The position numbers and the translations under genes are program-made. A DNA stretch of 64,000 bases from Kibdelosporangium aridum (GTDB lineage: Bacteria; Actinomycetota; Actinomycetes; Mycobacteriales; Pseudonocardiaceae): positions 310,001 to 374,000 of the forward strand of contig NZ_FWXV01000004.1 in the NCBI RefSeq assembly GCF_900176515.1, given 5' to 3'. A model generated the notes under the pieces. The model saw only the letters and a program-made list of their open reading frames with translations. It was not told the DNA's origin and searched no databases. Positions 1 to 6,864 of the stretch are shown in pieces (position 1 is the first letter of the stretch; each line of letters opens with the position of its first letter).

Positions 1-939
1 GGACGCCTCCCGCAGTGAACGACCGGTCATGGTCAGGAAGACGTCGTCAAGCGTCGGCCGCTGCACCTGAACCGACAACAGGGCAACGTCCGCCTGGTCG
101 AGTGCGCGGAGCAGACTGGGCAGTTCCGTGTCACCCCGAGACACACGGAAGCGCACAGTGTTGCCCTCGACATGGAGTTCCTTGGCCCCGTCGACTTTCG
201 CCGCGATCTCGGCCGCGACGGCGGGTGTGTCGGTTTCGAACTGGACGAGGTCGCCCGCGACCTGGCTCTTGAGCGAGTCCGGCGTGCCCTCGGCGACGAT
301 CTTGCCGTGGTCGATGACCATGATCCGGTCGCACAGCGCGTCGGCTTCGTCAAGGTAATGAGTGGTCAGGAAGATCGTGGTGCCCGCCTGGTGCAACGTG
401 CGGATGTGGCCCCACAGGTTGCTGCGGCTCTGCGGATCGAGACCGGCCGACGGTTCGTCGAGGAACAGCAGCTCCGGCTCGTGCAGAACGCCCATCGCGA
501 TGTCGAGGCGGCGCTTCTGCCCACCGGACAACGCACCCGCGACGCGACCGGCGAAGTCAGCGAGCTCGAGGCGTTCGAACAACTCATCCGCCCGGCGGCG
601 CGCCTCGGCAGCCGAGAGGCCGTAGAACCGGCCCTGCAGCACGGCTTCGTCGATGACCTTCTGTTCGTCACCGGAACCGTGACCTTGTGCCACGTAACCG
701 ATCCGCTTGCGCACACCGGCCGGGTCGGTCAGGAGATCGCACCCGGCGACCTGTGCCTCACCCGCGGTGGGCTTCAAGAGAGTGGTGAGCATTCGCAGCG
801 TCGTGCTCTTGCCCGCGCCATTCGGGCCTAAGAAGCCAACGAGCTCACCGGGCGCGACATCTATGTCGACGCCCTGGACCGCGTCGACCGTCTGGCCGCG
901 GGTCCGGAACTGGCGCGCGAGACCGCGTGCCTTGATCAC
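1..939 (-). CDS. ABC transporter ATP-binding protein, DrrA/antibiotic-export type (3' end outside window)
   Basis: The reading frame runs from GTG at 939 leftward off the window edge (313 codons, no stop seen). A Shine-Dalgarno GGAGGA lies 6-8 bases before the start. Motifs in order are Walker A GPNGAGKST, Q-loop in YVAQGHG, signature LSGGQKRR, Walker B LLFLDEPSAGLD and H-loop TTHYLDEAD. The C-terminal part ends in the QRPTLDDVFL segment typical of the daunorubicin-resistance (DrrA) subfamily. Such proteins energise a separate membrane permease, expected just beyond position 1. The gene lies downstream of a PadR-family repressor gene and behind two palindromes, so repressor-controlled drug efflux is the likely role. 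The transported compound cannot be inferred. Confidence 0.93.
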   Translation of the reverse strand, partial: MIKARGLARQFRTRGQTVDAVQGVDIDVAPGELVGFLGPNGAGKSTTLRMLTTLLKPTAGEAQVAGCDLLTDPAGVRKRIGYVAQGHGSGDEQKVIDEAVLQGRFYGLSAAEARRRADELFERLELADFAGRVAGALSGGQKRRLDIAMGVLHEPELLFLDEPSAGLDPQSRSNLWGHIRTLHQAGTTIFLTTHYLDEADALCDRIMVIDHGKIVAEGTPDSLKSQVAGDLVQFETDTPAVAAEIAAKVDGAKELHVEGNTVRFRVSRGDTELPSLLRALDQADVALLSVQVQRPTLDDVFLTMTGRSLREAS

Positions 940-957
940 AGGAGTCCTCCTCGGATA

Positions 958-977
958 GCTAGTCAATTTTGACTAGC
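958..977. promoter_or_regulatory. Palindromic operator 1 (probable PadR site)
   Basis: GCTAGTCAA-TT-TTGACTAGC is a perfect 9+2+9 inverted repeat ending 18 bp before the ABC ATPase start codon. The 8-base arm CTAGTCAA is identical to the arms of the palindrome at 1002-1019. The adjacent padR gene makes its product the obvious binder (inference). Confidence 0.7.
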
Positions 978-1001
978 GGGAGTGTGTCAGGCGATGGCGA
1001 T

Positions 1002-1019
1002 CTAGTCAAACTTGACTAG
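1002..1019. promoter_or_regulatory. Palindromic operator 2 (probable PadR site)
   Basis: CTAGTCAA-AC-TTGACTAG has the same 8-base arms as the site at 958-977. The two centres are 43 bp apart, close to four helical turns, so dimers would bind on the same DNA face. Both sites lie between padR (upstream) and the ABC ATPase gene (downstream). Confidence 0.7.
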
Positions 1020-1074
1020 CTTGAGGGTGTCGGGCGCCTTCGTGCACCTTCTGTTTCAGGCGGCTGCTTGTTCG

Positions 1075-1677
1075 TCAGCGAGGAGGGTTGCCGAAAGCGT
1101 CCGGGCTCTCGCCGGTGAACGTGTACTCGCCCGCTTCGATCCTGGTCACGAGGTCTTGCAGCCAGTTCAGCTCCGCCTCGATGGTGACCAGCCAGTACGT
1201 GAACATCTCGCGGACGTGCGGTGGCTTGCCGAGTTGGCCCTCGATCGGGGCGATGGTGTTGTCGATCAGCAGTCGGGTGCTGTCCGCCCCGGCCTTCGTC
1301 TGCTGGATGCGGCTCTTCAACAGGAAGATCAGGTTGCCGCGTTCGAGCGTGGTGATGAACGGCAGGGCCGCGTTGAACATCGCCGGGCCGGTCTCGGTTT
1401 CGGCGATTCCCTTGTTGAGCAGGAAGAAGAACTCGCCTTCGCCTTGCGGTGTGATCCGGTAGACCACGCGGTCCGGGCCGAGTTCGCTTTCCTCCGTCGA
1501 CACCTCTTCCAGCAGTCCGTCGGCCGCCAGCTTCTTCAGCGCGTGGTAGATCGAGCCGGGTTTGACGTTCGCCCACTGGTCCGCCGCCCACAGCAACAGG
1601 TCCTGGCGCACTTGGTAGCCGTGCGCCTCTCCGCGCATCCGGACCGCACCCAGGACTAGCAATCGTGTGGCTGACAC
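1075..1677 (-). CDS. PadR-family transcriptional regulator
   Basis: 200 residues, GTG start. The N-terminal winged helix carries the PadR hallmarks LLVLGAVRMRGEAHGYQVR and the stretch KPGSIYHALKKLAADGLL, with a wing RVVYRITPQGEGEF. The C-terminal half (about 90-200) is helical, as in the longer PadR subfamily that dimerises through a C-terminal domain. PadR proteins usually repress a neighbouring efflux or detoxification gene and release DNA on binding a small aromatic or drug ligand. The downstream ABC ATPase gene with two identical palindromes in between fits that role. The start is 18 bp from the divergent tatD gene, so both promoters must overlap the opposite coding region. Confidence 0.92.
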   Translation of the reverse strand: MSATRLLVLGAVRMRGEAHGYQVRQDLLLWAADQWANVKPGSIYHALKKLAADGLLEEVSTEESELGPDRVVYRITPQGEGEFFFLLNKGIAETETGPAMFNAALPFITTLERGNLIFLLKSRIQQTKAGADSTRLLIDNTIAPIEGQLGKPPHVREMFTYWLVTIEAELNWLQDLVTRIEAGEYTFTGESPDAFGNPPR

Positions 1678-1695
1678 GTCATTAGGCTATGTCCA

Positions 1696-2547
1696 GTGAC
1701 CCCACGAAAAGGTGAGCGGCCGCCGCTGCCTGAGCCGTTGCCGGTGCCGACCGTCGACGCGCACACGCATTTGGACGCGTGTGGCGCCAAGGACGCCGAC
1801 GGTGTGTCCACTGTGGTTGACCGCGCCGAGTCGGTCGGGATCGCCCGTGTCATCACGGTTGCCGACGATCTCGCCGCGGCGATCTGGGCCGCGGATGCGT
1901 CCGAGTGGGACGACCGCGTGTTCGCCGCCACCGCTGTGCACCCGACGAGGACCGCGAAGTTCACCGATGAGGACAAGGCTGTCCTCGAGGAGCTCGCCAC
2001 GCGGCCTCGCGTGGTCGCGATCGGGGAGACCGGTCTCGATTACTACTGGGACTACTCGCCGCCCGAGGCTCAGCACGACGCCTTCCGCTGGCACATCGAC
2101 CTGGCCAAACGGGTCGGCAAGCCGCTGATGATCCACGACCGCGACGCGCACGACGACATCATGCGCATCCTGCATGAGGAGGGCGCGCCCGAACGGGTGG
2201 TCTTCCACTGCTTTTCCGGGGATGTCGAATTCGCCCGAAAGTGCGTCGATGCCGGCTATGTGTTGTCGTTCGCGGGTTCTGTGACGTTCCGCAACGCGAA
2301 GGAGCTCAGGGCCGCGGCGCAGCTGGTACCCCTTGATCAGATGCTCGTGGAGACGGATGCGCCCTATCTCACTCCGCACCCGTTCCGCGGTCGGCCGAAT
2401 GAGCCGTACTGCGCCGCGTACACCCTGCGGGACCTGGCAGAACTCCGTGGGGAGGATGTGGGTGACGTGGCTGCGGCCGTCCGGGACACGGCCGACCGGG
2501 TTTTTCGGCTGCCCACAGTGACATCCCACGATTCGGGCGGTGCTTGA
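1696..2547 (+). CDS. tatD: TatD family metal-dependent hydrolase (DNase)
   Basis: 283 residues. The metal-binding start VDAHTHLDACG, the middle GETGLDYYW, the FHCFSG segment and the late VETDAPYLTPHP motif are all present, so the TIM-barrel active site looks intact. TatD enzymes are Mg-dependent 3'-5' exonucleases or deoxyribonucleases. GTG 1696 is chosen because an ATG at 1689 is in another frame that stops after eight codons; with almost no space to the divergent padR gene the mRNA is probably leaderless or nearly so. The next genes, rpfB, rsmA and ispE, follow tatD in mycobacteria too, which supports the call. Confidence 0.95.
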   Translation: MTPRKGERPPLPEPLPVPTVDAHTHLDACGAKDADGVSTVVDRAESVGIARVITVADDLAAAIWAADASEWDDRVFAATAVHPTRTAKFTDEDKAVLEELATRPRVVAIGETGLDYYWDYSPPEAQHDAFRWHIDLAKRVGKPLMIHDRDAHDDIMRILHEEGAPERVVFHCFSGDVEFARKCVDAGYVLSFAGSVTFRNAKELRAAAQLVPLDQMLVETDAPYLTPHPFRGRPNEPYCAAYTLRDLAELRGEDVGDVAAAVRDTADRVFRLPTVTSHDSGGA

Positions 2548-2881
2548 GACACCCGATTGGCGTAACGAATGCGTCTTTTGAGCTGTGGCGCAAGTCACAA
2601 GATGTCTGGGGGTGTTTGCGCAACCTCCCGGGACCCGTTACGGTCCCGTGACCGTACCCAGTGGTCGTGATGCCGGGTACGACCCGCAGTCAGAAGCCAG
2701 CGCGCGTCGGGGCCGGGATATTCCCGGAAAGCGTCGGTGGTGGCTAAGGGAGTCGGACTGAACGACAAGGCGCAACCCGCGCCGGACGTACACGGAGGAA
2801 CAGCCAGGCCCGTAGTAGCTCGACGAGTTCAAGCAACTGCGCGCCACCTGTGTCGGCTGCGCCTCCCGGAGGAACGACCCT
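2548..2881 (+). promoter_or_regulatory. Long structured leader of rpfB
   Basis: 334 bases without a gene. The stretch holds several perfect inverted repeats: GCGCAA/TTGCGC (2588-2621), TACGGTC-CCGT-GACCGTA (2639-2656), CGTACCC/GGGTACG (2653-2681), CCGGGA/TCCCGG (2713-2727) and GGCGC/GCGCC (2769-2783). The second and third share bases 2653-2656 and cannot form together, as in a switch. A GTCACA at 2594-2599 resembles half of a mycobacterial MtrA site. GGAGGA at 2868-2873 is the rpfB ribosome binding site. The c-di-AMP (ydaO) core expected upstream of some rpf genes was not recognisable. Riboregulation is therefore inference. Confidence 0.4.
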
Positions 2882-4363
2882 GTGACTGATAGCGAACATC
2901 CCAGACAAGAAGGCTTCGACGCGGACACCGACTGGTTCACTCCGGTCGCCAAGCCGTCGACTGCCACCGCCACGCTGGACCACGCTGAGGACCACTGGCG
3001 TTCGGAGTTCCCGGACTACTCGGACTCCATCGAGGTAGTCCCGCAGGACATCTACGCGGCGCTCGGTCCGCAGGCTGATGAGCTGATGGCATCCGTCGAC
3101 GTCGACGTCGACGAGCTGATCCGGCTGATCAACGCCGAGACCACGATGCTGCCGCCGATCCTGGATGTCCCCGATGACCTCTCCGGCGACCGGACACTGG
3201 CTCAGCCGCAGCCCAAGACGGGCGAGCCCGCGGGCCTGCGGACCGCGGTCACGAAGTGGAAGCGGACCTTCCTCAAGAGCGCCATCGCCGCGGTGCTCGT
3301 CTCGCTGACCGGTGGCGGTGCCGCCGCGATCGCGATGAACAAGTCCGTCACGGTCGACGTCGACGGTGTCGAGCACAAGGTCCGTACCTACGAGGGCACG
3401 GTCGGCGAGATCCTTGCCGACGAGGGCATCGTTCCCGGTGCGCACGACTCGGTCAGCCCGTCGCCCAACGCGGCTGTCGGCGACAACGGCAAGATCGTTG
3501 TCCAGCGCGGCAAGCTGCTGAAGTACAACGTCGACGGCGAGGCCAAGGAGACGTGGGTGCGGGCACGCACCCTCGGCGACGGCCTTCGCCAGGCCGGCGC
3601 GCCGATGGACGGCAAGATCTCCGGCGATCTGAACGCCGTCATGCCGATGGAAGGCATGTCGGTCGACATCCGGACCATCAAGAACGTCACCGTCTTCGAC
3701 GGCGGCAACGCGCCGCACCAGATGCAGACCACCGCGATCACAGTCGACGAGCTGCTCAAGGAGATGCAGACGTCGCTGGGTCCGGAGGACTCGGTGAACA
3801 TGGCGTCCGACGTCAAGATCACCGACGGCGCCCAGATCACCATCACTCGCAACGGCGTCACCGTCGTCAACAGGGCCGAGACCGTGCCTCCGCCGGTCGA
3901 GGAGATCAAAGACGAGACGATGGACAAGGGCAAGCAAGAGGTCGTCGAGGCCGGTGCCCCTGGCGAGAAGATGGTCACGTGGCGCGTGACCATGAAGAAC
4001 GGCAAGGAAGTCGGCAAAGAGAAGCTTGGTGAGCAGATCACCAAGGAGCCGGTGAAGCGGGTCGTCAAGGTCGGCGCCAAGAAGCCGCCGGTCCCGCCGG
4101 TCACCGACGCGGGCGTCTGGGACCGCCTCGCGCAGTGCGAGTCGGGCGGTCGCTGGGACATCAACACCGGCAACGGCTACTACGGCGGCCTGCAGTTCAA
4201 CGCCAGCACCTGGCGGGCCTACGGCGGCGCCACGTATGCCGCATTGCCGCACCAGGCCACCCGTGAGCAGCAGATCGCGATCGCGACCAAGCTGCGCGAC
4301 GCCAACAACGGCAGCTACCGCTCGTGGCCGCACTGCGCCTCGAAGCTCGGCCTGCCCAAGTAA
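2882..4363 (+). CDS. rpfB: Resuscitation-promoting factor RpfB
   Basis: 493 residues. An unusually long cytoplasmic N-terminus of about 125 acidic residues precedes one membrane segment (about 127-150). Three DUF348 repeats follow (about 152-330), then a G5 domain (about 335-405) and the C-terminal transglycosylase-like Rpf domain (about 415-493) with the catalytic Glu in AQCESGG and the NGYYGGLQF motif. Rpf proteins cleave peptidoglycan glycan strands and help dormant cells resume growth. The order DUF348 x3 - G5 - Rpf is that of mycobacterial RpfB, which has no comparable N-terminal extension. GTG 2882 is preceded by GGAGGA. A strong hairpin follows the stop, so read-through to rsmA may be limited. 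Confidence 0.96.
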   Translation: MTDSEHPRQEGFDADTDWFTPVAKPSTATATLDHAEDHWRSEFPDYSDSIEVVPQDIYAALGPQADELMASVDVDVDELIRLINAETTMLPPILDVPDDLSGDRTLAQPQPKTGEPAGLRTAVTKWKRTFLKSAIAAVLVSLTGGGAAAIAMNKSVTVDVDGVEHKVRTYEGTVGEILADEGIVPGAHDSVSPSPNAAVGDNGKIVVQRGKLLKYNVDGEAKETWVRARTLGDGLRQAGAPMDGKISGDLNAVMPMEGMSVDIRTIKNVTVFDGGNAPHQMQTTAITVDELLKEMQTSLGPEDSVNMASDVKITDGAQITITRNGVTVVNRAETVPPPVEEIKDETMDKGKQEVVEAGAPGEKMVTWRVTMKNGKEVGKEKLGEQITKEPVKRVVKVGAKKPPVPPVTDAGVWDRLAQCESGGRWDINTGNGYYGGLQFNASTWRAYGGATYAALPHQATREQQIAIATKLRDANNGSYRSWPHCASKLGLPK

Positions 4364-4374
4364 CTGCTTTCTCT

Positions 4375-4410
4375 CGAAAGGCCATCTCGAGAAATCGAGG
4401 TGGCCTTTCG
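4375..4410 (+). terminator. Hairpin after rpfB
   Basis: CGAAAGGCCATCTCG and CGAGGTGGCCTTTCG form a 15-bp stem with one T-G wobble and a 6-base loop, 11 bases after the rpfB stop. There is no clear T-tract, which is common in high-GC actinobacteria. Confidence 0.7.
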
Positions 4411-4434
4411 TGCTGTCACGGGCAGAATGCGCAC

Positions 4435-4603
4435 GTGGACATCGACGGCATCGTGGCGAAGGTCCAGCTGCCGCATGCCGCTGACCAGCTCATGGCGCCC
4501 GGCCAAGAGCGGGGTCGAAGGCGTCTACCTCGGCCCGACACCGACGTTCGAGGAGTGGTACGACGCCTGGCTGACCGAGGCCTTGACTAAGCTGACCCGG
4601 TGA
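4435..4603 (+). pseudogene. Possible frameshifted remnant before rsmA
   Basis: The first part reads like protein from GTG 4435 (VDIDGIVAKVQLPHAADQL). The second part reads like protein in another frame (GVEGVYLGPTPTFEEWYDAW) and ends in TGA at 4601-4603, overlapping the rsmA GTG start. A single shift near 4495-4510 would join them into a protein of about 55 residues. I do not recognise a family. It could be a decayed small gene, a sequencing error, or a chance reading frame. Confidence 0.33.
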
Positions 4604-5442
4604 CTTCGCTCCTTGGCCCCGCTGAGGTTCGGCGGCTGGCCGGTGAGCTGGATGTGCGGCCGACCAAGAAGCTCGGCCAGAACTTCGTGCACGACCCGAA
4701 CACGGTTCGGCGGATCGTCACCACCGCCGAGCTGAGCCCGGACGACGTGGTGCTCGAGGTCGGCCCCGGACTCGGTTCGCTCACGCTGGCCTTGCTGCCC
4801 GCGTGCCGTGAGGTCGTCGCGGTGGAGATTGACCCCGTGCTGGCCGGAAAGCTGCCTGAGACGGCCGCTGAGCGCGCGCCCGAGGGCAAGCTGCGGGTGG
4901 TCCAAGCGGACGCCCTGCGGGTGACTCAGGAGCAGATCGGTGAGCCGACGGCTCTGGTGGCCAATCTGCCGTACAACGTGGCCGTGCCGGTCGTCCTGCA
5001 TCTGCTGGCGATCCTGCCGAGTCTCAAGACCGGGCTGGTGATGGTGCAGGCCGAGGTCGCCGACCGGATGGCCGCGGGGCCCGGCAGCAAGGCGTACGGC
5101 GTACCCAGCGTGAAGATGGCCTGGTACGCCGAGACCAAGAGGGCCGCGACGGTGTCCAGGTCGGTGTTCTGGCCGGTGCCGAACGTCGACTCGGCGCTGG
5201 TCCGGTTCATCCGCAGGCCACCGCCTGCCGACGTGGACCGGGAACGGCTCTTCAAACTCGTGGACGCGGCCTTCGCACAGCGGCGCAAGACGCTGCGGGC
5301 CGCGTTGGGAACGTGGGCTGGATCACCTTCCAAGGCCGCCGAGATCCTCACCGCCGCCGGCGTCGACCCTGGCCTGCGGGGAGAGCAGCTCATGGTCGGC
5401 GACTTCTCTCGCATTCTGGAAGCAAGCGACCACTATCTGTGA
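4600..5442 (+). CDS. rsmA: 16S rRNA (adenine1518/1519-N6) dimethyltransferase
   Basis: 280 residues, full length for KsgA/RsmA. The N-terminal TKKLGQNFVHDPN signature is followed by the SAM-binding VLEVGPGLGSLT motif, the acidic VEIDPVLA, the catalytic NLPYNVAVPVV (NLPY motif) and the C-terminal helical domain with FAQRRKTLRAAL. The enzyme dimethylates two adjacent adenines in helix 45 during late 30S assembly, and its loss gives kasugamycin resistance. GTG 4600 overlaps the stop of the upstream small frame. In mycobacteria this gene sits directly between rpfB and ispE; here an additional transcription unit separates it from ispE. Confidence 0.97.
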   Translation: MTSLLGPAEVRRLAGELDVRPTKKLGQNFVHDPNTVRRIVTTAELSPDDVVLEVGPGLGSLTLALLPACREVVAVEIDPVLAGKLPETAAERAPEGKLRVVQADALRVTQEQIGEPTALVANLPYNVAVPVVLHLLAILPSLKTGLVMVQAEVADRMAAGPGSKAYGVPSVKMAWYAETKRAATVSRSVFWPVPNVDSALVRFIRRPPPADVDRERLFKLVDAAFAQRRKTLRAALGTWAGSPSKAAEILTAAGVDPGLRGEQLMVGDFSRILEASDHYL

Positions 5443-5528
5443 AATCCCGGGCCAGTTGCTCTGGTCCGTCGGTGTGATGTGCTGCCCAAGACTTGCATTA
5501 CGCCTGTGATGTCGGTTTGAATGCAAGT

Positions 5529-5620
5529 GCATCCATCCCGAGCGGCCGAGAGACCTGGCTCCCTGACGCCGCAGCAACCACCCGAGAGGGCAGGTGCTAC
5601 CGCCAGGAGCGATGGAGGAA
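5529..5620 (+). ncRNA. S-box (SAM-I type) riboswitch
   Basis: Recognised by eye from the S-box core: GAGCGGCCGAGAGACCTGGC (5541-5559 region), then CCTGACGCCGCAGCAACC (5562-5579) and GGTGCTACCGCCAGGAGC (5593-5610), closed by a P1 stem CCATC/GATGG (5533-5537 with 5611-5615). Spacing and order follow the SAM-I class rather than SAM-II or SAM-IV. Such aptamers bind S-adenosylmethionine and switch off methionine-related genes. The gene controlled here is the MetN-like ATPase starting at 5813, with a short leader peptide in between. Confidence 0.85.
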
Positions 5621-5623
5621 TCC

Positions 5624-5707
5624 GTGATCGCCAAAATGCTGACGCAGCGCCGGGTGATAGACCAGGGCAGGCGGACAGTCACCGCATGTCGTAGCCACAA
5701 CGCCTGA
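5624..5707 (+). CDS. Short leader peptide downstream of the SAM riboswitch
   Basis: A 27-codon frame opens with GTG right after the aptamer, with GGAGGA at 5614-5619 as ribosome binding site; that site overlaps the 3' strand of P1, so SAM binding could mask it. The product contains MLTQRRVIDQGRR and ends near a single ACRSH. It resembles, from memory, the actinobacterial leader peptides with an RRHxDLxR core and C-terminal cysteine found before sulfur and methionine genes. Those peptides couple amino-acid supply to downstream expression. Here the His of RRH is replaced by Val. Whether it is translated is not known. Confidence 0.6.
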   Translation: MIAKMLTQRRVIDQGRRTVTACRSHNA

Positions 5708-5734
5708 TTTCCTTAACTACACCCGAAATCGCCC

Positions 5735-5787
5735 CCGTCCCACCCGGACGGTCCTTGAAGGACATTGGACGGCCGTCACAACGGCCG
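5735..5787 (+). promoter_or_regulatory. Alternative hairpins, candidate expression platform
   Basis: CCGTCC (5735-5740) can pair with GGACGG at 5746-5751 or with the second GGACGG at 5767-5772. The second choice destroys the perfect hairpin CGGCCGT-CACA-ACGGCCG (5770-5787) just before the MetN-like gene. A GTCCTT/AAGGAC stem lies between. The arrangement looks like a two-state switch downstream of the SAM aptamer (inference). Confidence 0.5.
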
Positions 5788-5812
5788 CTTCGTGTGCTGC
5801 GCTGGAGTCACT

Positions 5813-6817
5813 GTGATTACCGTAGAGAATGTCAGCAAGTCGTTCCGAAGCCGAACAGGCAGCGTCGTCGCACTCGACGGCGTGTCCCTTGAAGTCAATG
5901 CCGGTGCCGCGCTCGGTGTCGTCGGCCCGTCCGGTTCGGGCAAGTCCACTTTGGCTCGTGTTGTTTCGTTGCAGGAACGGCCGGATGCCGGTGCGATCCG
6001 GTTGGACGGCTTGAACACCGCGACCCTCGACACCCGCAGCCTGCGTGCCACGAGACGACAGATCGGTTTCGTGGCAGGGGATGCGCAGCTTTTCAACCAG
6101 CGCACCGCCGCGGGCAACATCGCACTGCCGCTTGAGCAGTCCGGTGTGGACGGTCCGCAGCGCAGGGCGCGCGTCGGCCGCTTGCTTGACCTGATTGGCT
6201 TGACAGACAAGGCAGCCGCGTACCCGGTCGACCTGACTGACGGGCAACGCCGCCGCGTGGCGGTTGCCCGTGCGCTTGTGGGGGAGCCGGGTCTGCTGTT
6301 GGCCGACGACCCGACGGCGAACCTCGACGCCGACGGCGCCGCGGGCGTCATGGCAGTACTGGACCGGGCCAGGGCCGAACTCGGCGTGACGTTGCTGGTC
6401 GCGACCCAGGACACCAATGTGGTGCGCCGGATCTGCGACGACATCGCTTTGCTCGAAGCGGGCAGGCTGCTGGAGCACGGCAACCTGTTCGAGCTGCTGC
6501 ACGACCCGGAAAGTGTTGCGGTACGGGAACTTCTGCCGGTGATCGACGCGACTCCGTCGGTCGGGCACGACCGCACCGCCGACGTCGTGCTGATCGGCTT
6601 CGCGGCTGTCGGCGCGTTGCTGCCCGAGGCAGCGTCCCGCTTCGGCGTGCAGGTGTCGGTGCTCGGCGGCGGACTGACCCGGCTCGGCGAGACGCCGGTC
6701 GCCCGGTTCCGAATCGGACTGCGGGGCGAGCGTGCGGATGGCGCACTGGCGTGGATCGGTGACCGTGGCGGAATCGTGCACCAGCCGCTGGCCGGACCGC
6801 AGGGAGTTGCCGCATAA
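5813..6817 (+). CDS. MetN-like ABC ATPase with NIL domain and degenerate catalytic motifs
   Basis: 334 residues from GTG 5813 (GGAG at 5804-5807). The overall plan is that of the methionine importer ATPase MetN: ATPase domain (1-240) plus a C-terminal NIL ligand-sensing domain (about 260-330). Walker A GPSGSGKST (38-46) is intact. The Q-loop Gln is Gly89, the signature LSGGQ is LTDGQ (141-145), the Walker B Glu is Asp166 (LLLADDPT) and the H-loop His is Gln199 (VATQD). No MetI permease or MetQ binding protein is adjacent. It may bind nucleotide but hydrolyse poorly, acting as a sensor rather than a pump subunit (inference). The SAM riboswitch upstream supports a methionine or SAM link. Confidence 0.85.
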   Translation: MITVENVSKSFRSRTGSVVALDGVSLEVNAGAALGVVGPSGSGKSTLARVVSLQERPDAGAIRLDGLNTATLDTRSLRATRRQIGFVAGDAQLFNQRTAAGNIALPLEQSGVDGPQRRARVGRLLDLIGLTDKAAAYPVDLTDGQRRRVAVARALVGEPGLLLADDPTANLDADGAAGVMAVLDRARAELGVTLLVATQDTNVVRRICDDIALLEAGRLLEHGNLFELLHDPESVAVRELLPVIDATPSVGHDRTADVVLIGFAAVGALLPEAASRFGVQVSVLGGGLTRLGETPVARFRIGLRGERADGALAWIGDRGGIVHQPLAGPQGVAA

Positions 6818-6864
6818 CAGGCCATCTGAACGACGGCGAGCATGAGGACACGTAGGCTGGCGTA

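Noticed and set aside
2548..2881. c-di-AMP (ydaO) riboswitch before rpfB
   Set aside because: The conserved core expected for that class in actinobacteria was not found, although the gene context would favour it.
2744..4333. Long minus-strand frame opposite rpfB
   Set aside because: Same reason: a coding shadow of a well-recognised gene.
5529..5620. SAM-II or SAM-IV riboswitch
   Set aside because: The order and spacing of the conserved segments fit SAM-I (S-box) better.
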